This document shows positions 1 through 7,148 of a stretch of 47,367 bases of DNA, in pieces (positions within the stretch are counted from its first letter, which is position 1; every line of letters begins with the position of its first letter). Source of the stretch: a virus. The stretch lies in IMG/VR virus record IMGVR_UViG_3300010935_000133, positions 1-47,367 of that record. One strand, given 5' to 3'. Under the pieces are notes generated by a model. That model worked only from the letters and a program-made list of their open reading frames with translations, had not been told where the DNA came from and made no database searches. The translations under genes and the position numbers were made by a program.

Positions 1-32
1 AATATCCTTTAAAATTATAGTTTAATTCACCT

Positions 33-803
33 TTACATTTGGCTGATATTTTTTTCACTTCTACGCTTTTTATCGTCTTTACTCATTAGCGTATAAGCCT
101 TTTTTATAGCGACACCTCGTTTTTTGTTAATGTTATATTTTTGTTTTTGTGTTTGTTTTGCGACAGAGGCTTTCTGTCTTTCTATCTTATTGACTTTTTC
201 TTCGTCGCTCATGTTAGCGAATAAATCCTTAGCCAATTTAGATTTAGCTAATTTTGCTTCTGCGTTCATGTTTTGCTGAAATAATGATATTTTCCTAACT
301 CTTTCCACCTCTATATTAGGGTTTTTGGTTTTTGTATTTTTAGTTTTTATTGCTATTTCTTCTTTCTGTCTTGTTGTTCTTTCTGTCATAGCATTCCTCG
401 ATAGCATAGCGTGCATTTCTTTTTCTTTTGGTGATAAGCTGTGATAGTGTGCTGATATTTTAGCTCTTCTAATTTCTTCTTTTTCAACCGAAAGTAATGA
501 CCTATTACCTGTATTGCTACCTCCACATATTATGTTGTATGTATCATTTCTACGAACAAAATCTTCATTAACAAGTTCTCGTTCTTTACAATCCATTTCT
601 TCGAATGTATCATATGAGAATAATATTTCTTTAGTAAAATTATATATACGATGTTTTTTGATGGCTAGCTTTAATTTTTTTCCACTTCCAAGATAACCAT
701 CATCAAGGTTATTTGTAGAGTGTTGACCGATGTAAATCTTACTATTGATTAAATTTGTTGTCTTGTAGATAATATAATGCTTATAAATAGTGGAATCAGA
801 CAT
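33..803 (-). CDS. GIY-YIG homing endonuclease (free-standing, Seg-like)
   Basis: A 256-residue protein whose N-terminus carries a GIY-YIG nuclease core: Y-I-I-Y at residues 10-13 and I-Y-I-G at 23-26, followed by a basic helix with the KKHRIY motif and an acidic E-R-E-L stretch that fits the metal-binding Glu of the family. The C-terminal half is Lys/Arg rich and probably binds DNA. Such enzymes cut a target allele so that their own gene is copied in by repair, as the seg genes of T4 do. A strong ribosome site (AAGGAGG) lies about 6 nt before the ATG, and a late box sits 68 nt upstream. It reads opposite to the adjoining rnh fragment, whose N-terminal half is missing, so it probably sits inside rnh. 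Family assignment is firm; the cut site is unknown. Confidence 0.92.
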   Translation of the reverse strand: MSDSTIYKHYIIYKTTNLINSKIYIGQHSTNNLDDGYLGSGKKLKLAIKKHRIYNFTKEILFSYDTFEEMDCKERELVNEDFVRRNDTYNIICGGSNTGNRSLLSVEKEEIRRAKISAHYHSLSPKEKEMHAMLSRNAMTERTTRQKEEIAIKTKNTKTKNPNIEVERVRKISLFQQNMNAEAKLAKSKLAKDLFANMSDEEKVNKIERQKASVAKQTQKQKYNINKKRGVAIKKAYTLMSKDDKKRRSEKNISQM

Positions 804-870
804 GCTGAACCTCCTTACTAGGTTTAGAACAGTTGGATGTTAGTGCATCGTGAACTGTACTTCTTATCAC

Positions 871-878
871 TATTTATA
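871..878 (-). promoter_or_regulatory. T4-type late promoter box for the homing endonuclease
   Basis: The minus strand reads TATAAATA, the consensus T4 late box recognised by gp55 with gp33 and the sliding clamp. It lies 68 nt before the endonuclease start. Confidence 0.7.
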
Positions 879-900
879 TAATCCTTGATTTTTCCTTCTA

Positions 901-1320
901 GTGTGTTATCATCCTATAATGCAAACTATATATTTTACAAAACAAGAATTGAAATTTATGAATGCCGAGCACGTGCTTAGAGGCGATAAGGGCGATGGTA
1001 TTCCAAGCATCAAATGTAAGGCTAACCACTTCGTAAATGAAGATAGTGGTCGTGCTCCTCCAATGAAGAAAGCTGAGGTCATGTTATGGCGTACATTAAC
1101 AGGTCGTGCTTTGATGGCTGCATTACCACCTGAATATCACTATAACTTCATTCGCAATAAGAAATTGATTGACCTAAACTTTGCACCTGATTATATTACG
1201 CAAGGTGCAATTGATGCATACGAGAATGATGAAAGCAAGTATGATATGATGAAGCTTATAGCTTATTTCTCTAAGCATAAAATGCGTAGAATGCTTGAAT
1301 ATGTAGAGGATTTTAAATGA
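901..1320 (+). CDS. rnh: RNase H (5'-3' exonuclease) C-terminal fragment, split gene
   Basis: The 139 residues match the C-terminal part of T4 RNase H, the FEN-1-like nuclease that removes RNA primers. The G-D-K-G-D-G-I-P motif corresponds to the helix-3-turn-helix region with two metal-binding Asp residues, and the tail includes a conserved K-L-I-D-L-N-F-A-P-D stretch. The N-terminal catalytic half, with most metal ligands, is absent: the frame is closed by a TGA at 886-888 and the minus-strand homing endonuclease lies just upstream. The possible starts (GTG 901, ATG 919) have no good ribosome site, so this may be untranslated, or one half of a split protein with the other half left of position 1. 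It is followed by a decayed gene and then the accessory region rather than by gene 33. Confidence 0.75.
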   Translation: MCYHPIMQTIYFTKQELKFMNAEHVLRGDKGDGIPSIKCKANHFVNEDSGRAPPMKKAEVMLWRTLTGRALMAALPPEYHYNFIRNKKLIDLNFAPDYITQGAIDAYENDESKYDMMKLIAYFSKHKMRRMLEYVEDFK

Positions 1321-1614
1321 GGAAAAGCACAAAATAATCGATTCGAGCATAGTATGCTACTTAGGTTTATATGGTTTTACTCAAGATGTTATTGAAGGTA
1401 GATTGATGCTTTTTTTGAACTATTGGTTAAGGCTAATGCAGGGTATTATAATTCTCATACTGAAGAATTTTTCCTAAAAAGAGTTTGATTTATTAAGGAA
1501 AGATAGGACTGCAAATATTAGAGGTAGGGATTTATGTGTTCTATGATATACGCAAGTTCAAATGATAGACCACTTTGTTATGAAGCGATGTATCAATACA
1601 AGAGGATACAATAA
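1317..1614 (+). pseudogene. Decayed small gene with several frameshifts
   Basis: No intact reading frame spans this stretch, but consecutive pieces in different frames read like one protein of about 95 residues: E-E-K-H-K-I-I-D-S then Y-G-F-T-Q-D-V-I-E-G; after a shift I-D-A-F-F-E-L-L-V-K-A-N-A-G-Y-Y; then D-R-T-A-N-I-R-G-R-D; then Y-A-S-S-N-D-R-P-L-C-Y-E-A-M before a TAA. The ATG at 1317 overlaps the rnh stop but opens only six codons. At least three indels are needed to rebuild the gene. I do not know the intact family. It fills the space between the rnh fragment and the first promoter cassette, which overlaps its last codons. Confidence 0.5.
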
Positions 1615-1680
1615 AAGCTTGCAATTAGTTTTAGCCACCTTATAATACGCATATCGAAACATTGAACGGAGATTATTATT
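1611..1680 (+). promoter_or_regulatory. Promoter-leader cassette, copy 1
   Basis: Sigma-70-like promoter with -35 TTGCAA (1619-1624), 16-bp spacer and -10 TATAAT (1641-1646), then a leader ending GAACGGAG before the ATG at 1681. The cassette is identical over 69 bp to copy 6 at 31388-31456 on the other strand. It also overlaps the end of the decayed gene. Confidence 0.85.
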
Positions 1681-2478
1681 ATGACTAAGAAAAAAACAGA
1701 TGTAGTTGTTGATGGTATCATAAATTTAGGATATCATTCTATTCCTCTTACTAGGATTGTAGAGGCTAAAAAGACCTTTATTGTTGGTGAAGAAGTTTAT
1801 TATGGAAACTTACACAACTGCATAGTTACTAAGGTTTGGGGTGACGGTAGACTCTATTCACTAGAGGTAGATGTGCCATATACGAAAACCGAAGAGTTAA
1901 ATCGCGTAGAGCGTATAGCATATTGGTTCGACTTGTATAAGATGGACACACCAAATCAATTAGATGCTGCTAAGCTTGTTGAACAAAAATGTTACCTAAC
2001 CTATAAACAGGTTAGAAGTATTGACTTAGATTCGCTGCATAGAATGTCTATTGGTTGTGGTTTCGTTATGAATAATGAATATCAGCGTGATTATGTGTGG
2101 AAAGATGCTGAGAAGGTTAGCCTAATTGATTCAATTTTCAAAGGTTTAGGTATTGGTTCAGTATCATGCATAACACACGAATTTCCAAACACCACTATAG
2201 AAGTAATTGATGGTCAGCAAAGAATCACGACTATCCTAGACTTCATGCAGGATGGATTTTCATATAAGGGTAAATTTTGGTCAGATTTAACGTTCCGTGA
2301 TAGAGGGTTCTTTTCTAATACCCACATCACACAAGAGACTCATGAAGCGAAGTACCTAAAGAAATCTGATATCTTGCATATGTTCCTATGTGCAAATGTG
2401 GCAGGTGTTGCACAAGACGAATCTCATCTACGTATGGTAGAAGACAAATATAATTTAGCCTTAGCTAAAGGAGAATAG
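1681..2478 (+). CDS. DUF262 (GmrSD/ParB-like N-terminal domain) protein
   Basis: 265 residues. The C-terminal half carries the DUF262 signature: N-N-E-Y-Q-R-D-Y-V-W, then K-V-S-L-I-D-S-I-F, and the key D-G-Q-Q-R motif followed by I-T-T-I-L-D-F. DUF262 is a ParB/Srx-fold domain found in the GmrS half of the GmrSD type IV restriction enzyme, which attacks glucosyl-hydroxymethylcytosine DNA, and in many phage proteins. The DUF1524 HNH nuclease partner is absent here and no HNH motif is seen. The first 100 residues are unassigned. The gene follows promoter cassette copy 1 and is probably early. A role in NTP-dependent DNA transactions or in interfering with host GmrSD-like enzymes is inference. 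Confidence 0.75.
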   Translation: MTKKKTDVVVDGIINLGYHSIPLTRIVEAKKTFIVGEEVYYGNLHNCIVTKVWGDGRLYSLEVDVPYTKTEELNRVERIAYWFDLYKMDTPNQLDAAKLVEQKCYLTYKQVRSIDLDSLHRMSIGCGFVMNNEYQRDYVWKDAEKVSLIDSIFKGLGIGSVSCITHEFPNTTIEVIDGQQRITTILDFMQDGFSYKGKFWSDLTFRDRGFFSNTHITQETHEAKYLKKSDILHMFLCANVAGVAQDESHLRMVEDKYNLALAKGE

Positions 2479-2481
2479 AAT

Positions 2482-2607
2482 ATGAGCGAATTAACAGAAG
2501 AACAACTAAAATATAAGATTCGCGTCTACCAGCGTGAGATTCAGCTACTAGAACGTGAACTACGTGAAAAGAATAACCGAAAGCCTAAAGAGCAATTGAA
2601 CGGATGA
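2482..2607 (+). CDS. Small charged coiled-coil protein, hypothetical
   Basis: A 41-residue frame begins 3 nt after the DUF262 stop. The AAAGGAGAATAGAAT ribosome site lies inside the end of that gene, so the two are probably co-transcribed. The sequence is rich in Glu, Lys, Arg and Leu with heptad-like spacing (Q-L-K-Y-K-I, E-I-Q-L-L-E-R-E-L) and is predicted to form one helix or coiled coil. No family is recognised. Position, ribosome site and composition support it as real. Confidence 0.6.
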   Translation: MSELTEEQLKYKIRVYQREIQLLERELREKNNRKPKEQLNG

Positions 2608-2646
2608 AATCCACTACACCAAAAAGTCAATCAGGAATCAGATATT

Positions 2647-2940
2647 ATGAGTGATATAACAGAGGAAGAAATAAAAGTGATTGGAGAGAAGGTTTATCCA
2701 CATGAGAATAAGTCTGTTTCATCATTTGATTATTACATGAACAACAGTGCCAGAAGAAGCTTTAGCCCACTAACCAACAAATCCCATGCTTGGAAGTTGA
2801 TGCAGTGGTTGAGAGCAGAGTTAGTATTGAGCGCGGTGTTGTTTGAGGAAAGTGTAGTAATTATTTATTATGCAGCAGAATCACCTGAAGCATTATGTCG
2901 TGCATGTTTAGAATTTATTAAGGAGTACCACAATGAGTAA
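2647..2940 (+). CDS. Phage ABA-sandwich-domain-like protein
   Basis: 97 residues. The C-terminal A-E-S-P-E-A-L-C-R-A-C-L-E motif is typical of the phage ABA sandwich domain family, small proteins of unknown function found in many phages. The N-terminus M-S-D-I-T-E-E-E-I-K-V-I resembles that of the gene at 3679 (M-S-D-I-T-V-K-G-L-K-C-I), and both have a V-Y-P motif next, so the two may be paralogues. This is the first gene of the more G+C-rich accessory block. Its end overlaps the next gene by 8 nt. The family call rests on motif recall only. Confidence 0.65.
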   Translation: MSDITEEEIKVIGEKVYPHENKSVSSFDYYMNNSARRSFSPLTNKSHAWKLMQWLRAELVLSAVLFEESVVIIYYAAESPEALCRACLEFIKEYHNE

Positions 2941-3682
2941 ATCAATCGTATTAAACGGCGTAAATGTATCAGAGCAATCGATTCTGGACGCAGGGTATGT
3001 AAAGAAGTTTGAGTACCCAATCTATATGCAGAGTAGGAACAGCGGAGGTATTGTTAGATTTACTGGGCTTAGAGAAGGTATCGTTATGAAGAGGAAGGGG
3101 AACGGGGTACTTATCCCTAGTGATACGCATAAAGACTTGGTGCCGCATACCGACACAGAGGTATGGACACCCTACCTACCCCATGAACATTTGAAGTTAC
3201 AATACGCTGAGGACGCAAAGCTACACGCTAAACCTTGGCTGTTGTGGGAGTTTAAGAGTTTTGGTGATAAGTGGCTTACTGCCGATGTGCCGCCACTATG
3301 GAGGCTGGAAACCACATACCGCCGTAAAGCGAACACACCCGAGTTGTATGATGGGCTTACCGAAGCGCAATGGAAAGAGGTCATGGCGAAGGGTTGGCTT
3401 TGCGAGTTTTGGGATGACAGCATTAACCGTGATGGTTCACTGCAGCGTCTCAGAAACCTTAACACTTCCTTAAAATATAAGTTTATGAAGCTGAATAACT
3501 GTTGTTGGAAACACTGTCGTATCCATGAAAGCCAGCCGCAATTCGGTACAGGCAAGCGTCCAGAAGGGTTGGATGATGATAGCCTAGTTACGGTTCGTAC
3601 CAAGGAAGGGTGGTGGGGATGCGTGGCAGCACGGGATGTAGATTGGACACAAGTTAAATACTGGCAGAGGTGTGGGGTGTGA
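2933..3682 (+). CDS. Conserved phage hypothetical protein, Trp-rich modules
   Basis: 249 residues, start ATG 2933 with GGAGTACCACA upstream. The centre contains H-T-D-T-E-V-W-T-P-Y, K-L-Q-Y-A-E-D-A, K-P-W-L-L-W-E-F and L-W-R-L-E-T-T-Y-R-R-K, a layout seen in hypothetical proteins of many enterobacterial and related phages in which a mosaic of short Trp-rich modules is shuffled. The C-terminus repeats the style (G-W-W-G-C-V-A-A-R-D-V-D-W). No catalytic motif or membrane segment is visible. It overlaps both neighbours, which suggests translational coupling. Function unknown. Confidence 0.8.
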   Translation: MSKSIVLNGVNVSEQSILDAGYVKKFEYPIYMQSRNSGGIVRFTGLREGIVMKRKGNGVLIPSDTHKDLVPHTDTEVWTPYLPHEHLKLQYAEDAKLHAKPWLLWEFKSFGDKWLTADVPPLWRLETTYRRKANTPELYDGLTEAQWKEVMAKGWLCEFWDDSINRDGSLQRLRNLNTSLKYKFMKLNNCCWKHCRIHESQPQFGTGKRPEGLDDDSLVTVRTKEGWWGCVAARDVDWTQVKYWQRCGV

Positions 3683-4011
3683 GTGACATTACAGTGAAAG
3701 GCTTAAAGTGCATTGCCAAATTGGTTTATCCAGATGCAGACAACTACAGCGAAGTCCGTGACTTTTGGACAGGCAAACTTGCAGTAGATATACACACTTT
3801 CAAAGATTGCTCGCGTATCAGACTCCATGCAGATATGGATGCAGAGGTAGAGCTTCACCTTATTCGTTGGTATAGGGAGTGGTTAGTTGAGGCTAGGGGC
3901 GAATATAACTGCACAGACAAGATTGCTAGGGCTTTACTTGATGCCACAGAATCAACCACCACGCTACTAGAAGCAATGTGGAGGGATTGTGTTAAGGGAG
4001 GTGATGCGTGA
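3679..4011 (+). CDS. Hypothetical protein, possible paralogue of the gene at 2647
   Basis: Starting at GTG 3679, which overlaps the previous stop, gives 110 residues beginning M-S-D-I-T. This start is preferred over GTG 3670 because it restores the N-terminus shared with the gene at 2647 and has an AGAGGTGTGGG ribosome site. The C-terminal A-T-E-S-T-T-T-L-L-E-A-M could correspond to the ABA-sandwich tail of the paralogue, although it is poorly conserved. It is mostly helical by composition and has no membrane segment. Function unknown. Confidence 0.7.
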   Translation: MSDITVKGLKCIAKLVYPDADNYSEVRDFWTGKLAVDIHTFKDCSRIRLHADMDAEVELHLIRWYREWLVEARGEYNCTDKIARALLDATESTTTLLEAMWRDCVKGGDA

Positions 4012-4265
4012 AGTGCGGCGATTGTAGAATTATGATTGATGGAACATGTCAATGTGAGGATGAAAGAGAACGGGAAGACCAGACCCCTAAACAATACCTA
4101 CAAACCGAACAAGCAGAAGCTTTGAAACAGGTGTCAGATGCAATGTATGGGGGTCTTACCCGCCAGCTTAGGCAAATACATCAATATGGTGTTATTAGGC
4201 AAATTGATGCGCCGCCACAAATGATAGCATATATGGAATTAAAGGAGTATTTCAATGTTCATTGA
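4008..4265 (+). CDS. Small Cys-containing hypothetical protein
   Basis: 85 residues from GTG 4008, overlapping the upstream stop as GTGA with a strong GGGAGGTGATGC ribosome site. The N-terminus has four Cys in the first 16 residues (C3, C6, C14, C16), which could hold a metal. The middle contains a Q-T-P-K-Q-Y-L-Q-T-E-Q-A-E-A-L-K-Q-V-S-D helix. The next gene starts 10 nt before its end. No family recognised; Zn binding is inference from the Cys spacing. Confidence 0.65.
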   Translation: MKCGDCRIMIDGTCQCEDEREREDQTPKQYLQTEQAEALKQVSDAMYGGLTRQLRQIHQYGVIRQIDAPPQMIAYMELKEYFNVH

Positions 4266-4560
4266 AACAGATAGTAAAGCAGCGAGATTGTGTGGGCGTG
4301 TGGTATGGTCATCTGATGGTAAGGTTTATACCCGTACAGTTGGTGATAGTAAAGGGCTGACTACGTTTACCCTCTCAAACAAACACGACCTACTTGCCAC
4401 AGTGATTGCACTTGGTGATAAGCATAATGTTGTTATATACCCCGTCTATACGGACGATGATAGACTTCTTGGTTGGTCTTGGTGTAAGAACTCTAGCAAA
4501 GAAAATGGGTGTATAGGTTCATACATAGAAACCGTAGCATCGGCAGTGGAGTCAATATGA
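4255..4560 (+). CDS. Hypothetical protein
   Basis: 101 residues, soluble, mixed alpha/beta by composition, no motif recognised. The start ATG 4255 lies in the end of the previous gene after AAAGGAGTATTTCA, a good ribosome site. The last codons (Y-I-E-T-V-A-S-A-V-E-S-I) lie within a 44-bp sequence that occurs again as non-coding DNA at 7005-7048. The end overlaps the next gene as ATGA. Confidence 0.65.
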   Translation: MFIETDSKAARLCGRVVWSSDGKVYTRTVGDSKGLTTFTLSNKHDLLATVIALGDKHNVVIYPVYTDDDRLLGWSWCKNSSKENGCIGSYIETVASAVESI

Positions 4561-4564
4561 GTGA
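4521..4564 (+). repeat. 44-bp direct repeat, copy A (coding)
   Basis: This sequence recurs at 7005-7048 with two A/G differences. Here it encodes the end of the 4255 gene and the start ATGAGTGA of the next. Confidence 0.85.
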
Positions 4565-4955
4565 TGAACTACGGAATGAAATAATTGATGCTTATTGTTT
4601 TCTAAGAAAAAACAACCAAAGCATATCAGATAGGGCATTGGACTTTATTAAAGATGCCGCGCTTAACGCACTATCCGCACTGACTACAGAGCAGGCAAGC
4701 CATGCGGAGCCAGTTAGATACTGGAATAATACAAGAGGGGCGTTACCAAACAGTGACAAGAGTGTCTTAGTCTGTAGTACACTAGGTCTTGTTGTCGAGG
4801 CGTGGTACGATTATTCAGTCCACGAATGGGTATGCTTTGACGATAAGTTTACATTGGATGCTTGCGAGGTTGAAGTGTGGATGGAAAAAGACACCGAGCC
4901 TCAGCCATTAAAGAGGTTGAGTGATGATGATTTTAACAGCATAGTGAAGACTTAA
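4557..4955 (+). CDS. DUF551-like small accessory protein
   Basis: 132 residues from ATG 4557, chosen because it overlaps the upstream stop (ATGA) and gives the M-S-D-E-L-R-N N-terminus shared with genes at 5832 and 10314. The second half (V-R-Y-W-N-N, then S-V-L-V-C-S-T-L-G-L-V-V-E-A-W-Y-D, W-V-C-F-D-D, V-E-V-W-M) has the pattern of DUF551-type phage proteins, which usually read W-x-P..V-L-V..G..V..A-x-Y-D..W..W-M-P. An 82-bp part of its 3' end is repeated exactly in the chimeric gene at 10556. Function unknown. Confidence 0.7.
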   Translation: MSDELRNEIIDAYCFLRKNNQSISDRALDFIKDAALNALSALTTEQASHAEPVRYWNNTRGALPNSDKSVLVCSTLGLVVEAWYDYSVHEWVCFDDKFTLDACEVEVWMEKDTEPQPLKRLSDDDFNSIVKT

Positions 4956-5123
4956 TACGGCACAATCAGATACTAAAATGGGCAAGTTGTTCGACTAACC
5001 AAAGCTTGACCAAGGCAAGCCACCTGTGGGAGAGCCGAAGCGTGTAACTAAAACTAACAGGCACGTGCAATGTTAGTGATATGGAAATGGGCATATTGAT
5101 TAATGCAACAGAGGAGTACCGCA
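4956..5123 (+). other. 168-bp intergenic region with hairpin potential
   Basis: No open frame of note. A CTAACA/TGTTAG stem (5054-5059 with 5071-5076) encloses the palindrome GCACGTGC. The stretch AGGCAAGCCA also occurs in both flanking paralogous genes (near 4694 and 5989), so this may be eroded coding DNA. I see no clear promoter. Confidence 0.4.
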
Positions 5124-5627
5124 ATGAGTAAAACATATAATAAACTGAAAGAGGCTATTGATAAGGTAGCTGCGATTGATGTGGAAGGCTTTGACAATGC
5201 TTGGGTGTTGCATAAATTCGCCCGTGACCAAGCATTAATAAACATTTCATTGATTAAACCTTACACAGATAAGTATGCACTAATCGTGCGCTATCTGATG
5301 ACAGGCGATGAGTCTATTAGGAAAGAGGTGTGTGCCGCTGCCAATGCTGCTTATAGTTCTGCTTCCGATGTTACGGCTTATGCCGCTGCCAATTCTATTA
5401 TTGCTGCGGCTGCCCATTCTAATGTTGCTGATGTTACGGCTTATGTGGTGGCTGCGTCGGTGGCTGCTTATGCTTCTGGAGATACGGATTACTCAGAAGC
5501 AATCACTATGCTCAATGAAATGGTAGACGACTATATAGCAATACTTCCACAAGAAGAAAAAGCTAAGGACATGACAGTGGCTGATATTGAGAAGGCACTG
5601 GGGTATAAAGTGAAGGTGGTGAAATGA
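5124..5627 (+). CDS. Ala-rich repeat hypothetical protein
   Basis: 167 residues. ATG 5124 is chosen over ATG 5103 because of the GAGGAG site just upstream; the string GGAGTACCRCAATGAGTAAA is shared with the start at 2933. Residues about 70-125 are Ala rich with imperfect repeats of D-V-T-A-Y-A-A-A and S-V-A-A-Y-A, which probably form amphipathic helices rather than membrane segments. The C-terminus (D-M-T-V-A-D-I-E-K-A-L-G-Y-K-V-K-V-V-K) reads like a conserved end module. No known function. It overlaps the next gene as ATGA. Confidence 0.7.
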   Translation: MSKTYNKLKEAIDKVAAIDVEGFDNAWVLHKFARDQALINISLIKPYTDKYALIVRYLMTGDESIRKEVCAAANAAYSSASDVTAYAAANSIIAAAAHSNVADVTAYVVAASVAAYASGDTDYSEAITMLNEMVDDYIAILPQEEKAKDMTVADIEKALGYKVKVVK

Positions 5628-5839
5628 GTAGCAGGATTATCATAAACAACTTATCATCACTATCAGACATGGATGCGATGAATCGTGTTCTTGATGTGAT
5701 TAGTGCAGGAAAGATAAGCAACAATAATACACAATACTGCTACGCCGTAGTATTTCACGACAATGTGCGAGTGGTAGCTAGTAAGAATGAGCGTTCGCAT
5801 TCATTTAAAGTGACAAAGGAAGGTGATAGCCATGAGTGA
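5624..5839 (+). CDS. Conserved small phage protein
   Basis: 71 residues beginning M-S-S-R-I-I-I-N-N-L-S-S-L-S-D. This N-terminus and the following G-K-I-S-N-N-N-T-Q-Y-C-Y segment are familiar from short conserved proteins in many siphophages and myophages of Gram-negative hosts, none with a known role. It starts in the stop of the upstream gene and its end overlaps the next gene by 8 nt. Confidence 0.7.
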   Translation: MSSRIIINNLSSLSDMDAMNRVLDVISAGKISNNNTQYCYAVVFHDNVRVVASKNERSHSFKVTKEGDSHE

Positions 5840-6245
5840 TGAACTAAGAAAGGCATTTGAAACCCTATCCCACTTTGACTACAGCATGAAAAAGGATGCT
5901 TGGGGAAGGGATGTGTACCAATCAGACTTCATCCAGTGCAAGTGGGAAGGCTATCTGGCAGGAATCAAAGCCCAAGAGGATGCACAGGCAAGCCATGCGG
6001 AGCCAGCAATGTTTGGCAATGCGGAAGAAATCCAAAATGAGTTTTGCAATCACATGCCAACAGCATCTTGGTATAAAACTGGCTTCTGCGACAAGCCACT
6101 ATACACCCGCCCACAACGTAGGCTAACCGCCAAGCAAGTGCGTGAGTTAGTGACACCAATCATCGATGAGTATCAAATGGCGGCAACGCCTTTCATTGAC
6201 TTGTTAGAGGCAGCACAGGACAAGCTAGACATACGAGGAAAGTGA
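5832..6245 (+). CDS. Accessory protein sharing modules with neighbours
   Basis: 137 residues from ATG 5832, chosen because the ATGAGTGATGAACTA start is shared with 4557 and 10314. It carries the linker Q-A-S-H-A-E-P also found in the 4557 gene, and a C-terminal module A-K-Q-V-R-E-L-V-T-P-I-I-D-E-Y-Q plus T-P-F-I-D-L-L-E-A-A-Q-D. The same module, ended by a nonsense codon, closes the chimeric gene at 10556. The mosaic build suggests exchange between phages. Function unknown. Confidence 0.7.
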   Translation: MSDELRKAFETLSHFDYSMKKDAWGRDVYQSDFIQCKWEGYLAGIKAQEDAQASHAEPAMFGNAEEIQNEFCNHMPTASWYKTGFCDKPLYTRPQRRLTAKQVRELVTPIIDEYQMAATPFIDLLEAAQDKLDIRGK

Positions 6246-6248
6246 ACA

Positions 6249-6434
6249 ATGTTTAGTATATTAAGTAAGTGTGTAGACATGGCGTTACAGCCAGCGCGTG
6301 ATGCAGTGGATGTTCTTGACGGACTCACAGAAGGTGAGATAAGAGTGAAAGCAGCAGCGCGTTTTGGTGCTGATGTTGTTGGAGGAATGGCTGTTACAGA
6401 AATCATTAATATGATGGAGGTGAGTGATGAGTGA
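6249..6434 (+). CDS. Conserved small phage protein (A-V-D-V-L-D-G-L-T-E-G-E type)
   Basis: 61 residues. The core Q-P-A-R-D-A-V-D-V-L-D-G-L-T-E-G-E followed by A-A-A-R-F-G-A-D-V-V-G-G-M-A is a pattern I recognise from short proteins in many lambdoid and other phages, where it has no assigned function. It is amphipathic and has no clear membrane span. Ribosome site GAGGAAAG lies before ATG 6249. Its end overlaps the next gene. Confidence 0.7.
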   Translation: MFSILSKCVDMALQPARDAVDVLDGLTEGEIRVKAAARFGADVVGGMAVTEIINMMEVSDE

Positions 6435-6900
6435 ATCAACATTGGCGTTCGACAAGTGGAAAGAAGAAAACCAAGGCTGCATTGAAGATAAGGAACTATT
6501 TATGTGCATTTACAACTCACGCCAACAAGAAATAGATGAGCTGAAGTTTAAGTGTGAGTGCAAGACGAAGTTCTTAGAAGAAGCGGCGAAGGATAATGAT
6601 GCGCTGAAAGCACAAGTTGAGCATAATAAGGCAGCTTATTCATGGGCGCATATAGAAGCCTTCGGTGAGGACACACTTGACCGTGATATGTTTAATACTT
6701 TCCTAGCCGCCCATGATGCGAAGGTTAAGGATAGATTACTAATGATTGTTCGAGAGCATAAAGCTAGATATAGAAGGCTGCAAGACTATGCGATTATCAC
6801 TTGTATGCACACAGAAGATTGTGACTGCGGCGAATACGAACAAGGTCACATAACAGCAATGAATATGATTATGATTATGCTTGAATTAAATGGAGAATGA
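6427..6900 (+). CDS. Hypothetical protein with coiled coil
   Basis: 157 residues from ATG 6427 after GGAGGTGAGTG; the codon before is GTG 6424, which is less likely as start. Residues about 25-65 form a charged helix (Q-E-I-D-E-L-K-F-K-C, A-K-D-N-D-A-L-K-A-Q-V-E-H). The C-terminus has C-M-H-T-E-D-C-D-C-G, a cluster of Cys and His that may bind metal. This type of ruler-like accessory protein with a helical centre is common in phage accessory regions. Function unknown. Confidence 0.7.
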   Translation: MSESTLAFDKWKEENQGCIEDKELFMCIYNSRQQEIDELKFKCECKTKFLEEAAKDNDALKAQVEHNKAAYSWAHIEAFGEDTLDRDMFNTFLAAHDAKVKDRLLMIVREHKARYRRLQDYAIITCMHTEDCDCGEYEQGHITAMNMIMIMLELNGE

Positions 6901-6901
6901 T

Positions 6902-7012
6902 ATGAGTGAGAACGTATGGTTTATGATATTAGTTGTTGTTCTTGTAATACTTTGTGCAGGCGAGCCAGACTTGCTTGATGCGATAATTAAAAACGTAGGG
7001 GACTATACATAG
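6902..7012 (+). CDS. Micro-membrane protein
   Basis: 36 residues beginning M-S-E-N-V-W-F followed by the hydrophobic run M-I-L-V-V-V-L-V-I-L-C-A, then a polar tail. One membrane segment is predicted at residues 7-19. AATGGAGAATGAT lies upstream and the ATG follows the previous stop by 1 nt. Its stop codon lies inside the 44-bp repeat copy B. No family known. Confidence 0.6.
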   Translation: MSENVWFMILVVVLVILCAGEPDLLDAIIKNVGDYT

Positions 7013-7048
7013 AAGCCGTAGCATCGGCAGTGGAGTCAGTATGAGTGA
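7005..7048 (+). repeat. 44-bp direct repeat, copy B
   Basis: Matches 4521-4564 except for two A/G changes. Here it covers the end of the micro-membrane gene and supplies the ribosome site and start of the 7041 gene. A shortened relative, CCGTATGAGTGAAC, occurs at 7341-7354. Confidence 0.85.
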
Positions 7049-7136
7049 ACATACTATAGATATGTTGGTAGGCAAGGTGAAAGCGCAATCTAAAGAGATT
7101 GCTGAACGTGCGGCGATTGCAGCAGGTAAGAAATGA
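7041..7136 (+). CDS. Very small hypothetical protein
   Basis: 31 residues, M-S-E-H-T-I-D-M-L-V-G-K-V-K then an Ala-rich helix ending A-A-G-K-K. The start is supplied by the 44-bp repeat (TGGAGTCAGT before ATG). It may be the stump of a longer gene whose front was replaced by the repeat. Coding status is uncertain. Confidence 0.45.
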   Translation: MSEHTIDMLVGKVKAQSKEIAERAAIAAGKK

Positions 7137-7148
7137 AGGTGGTTAATT

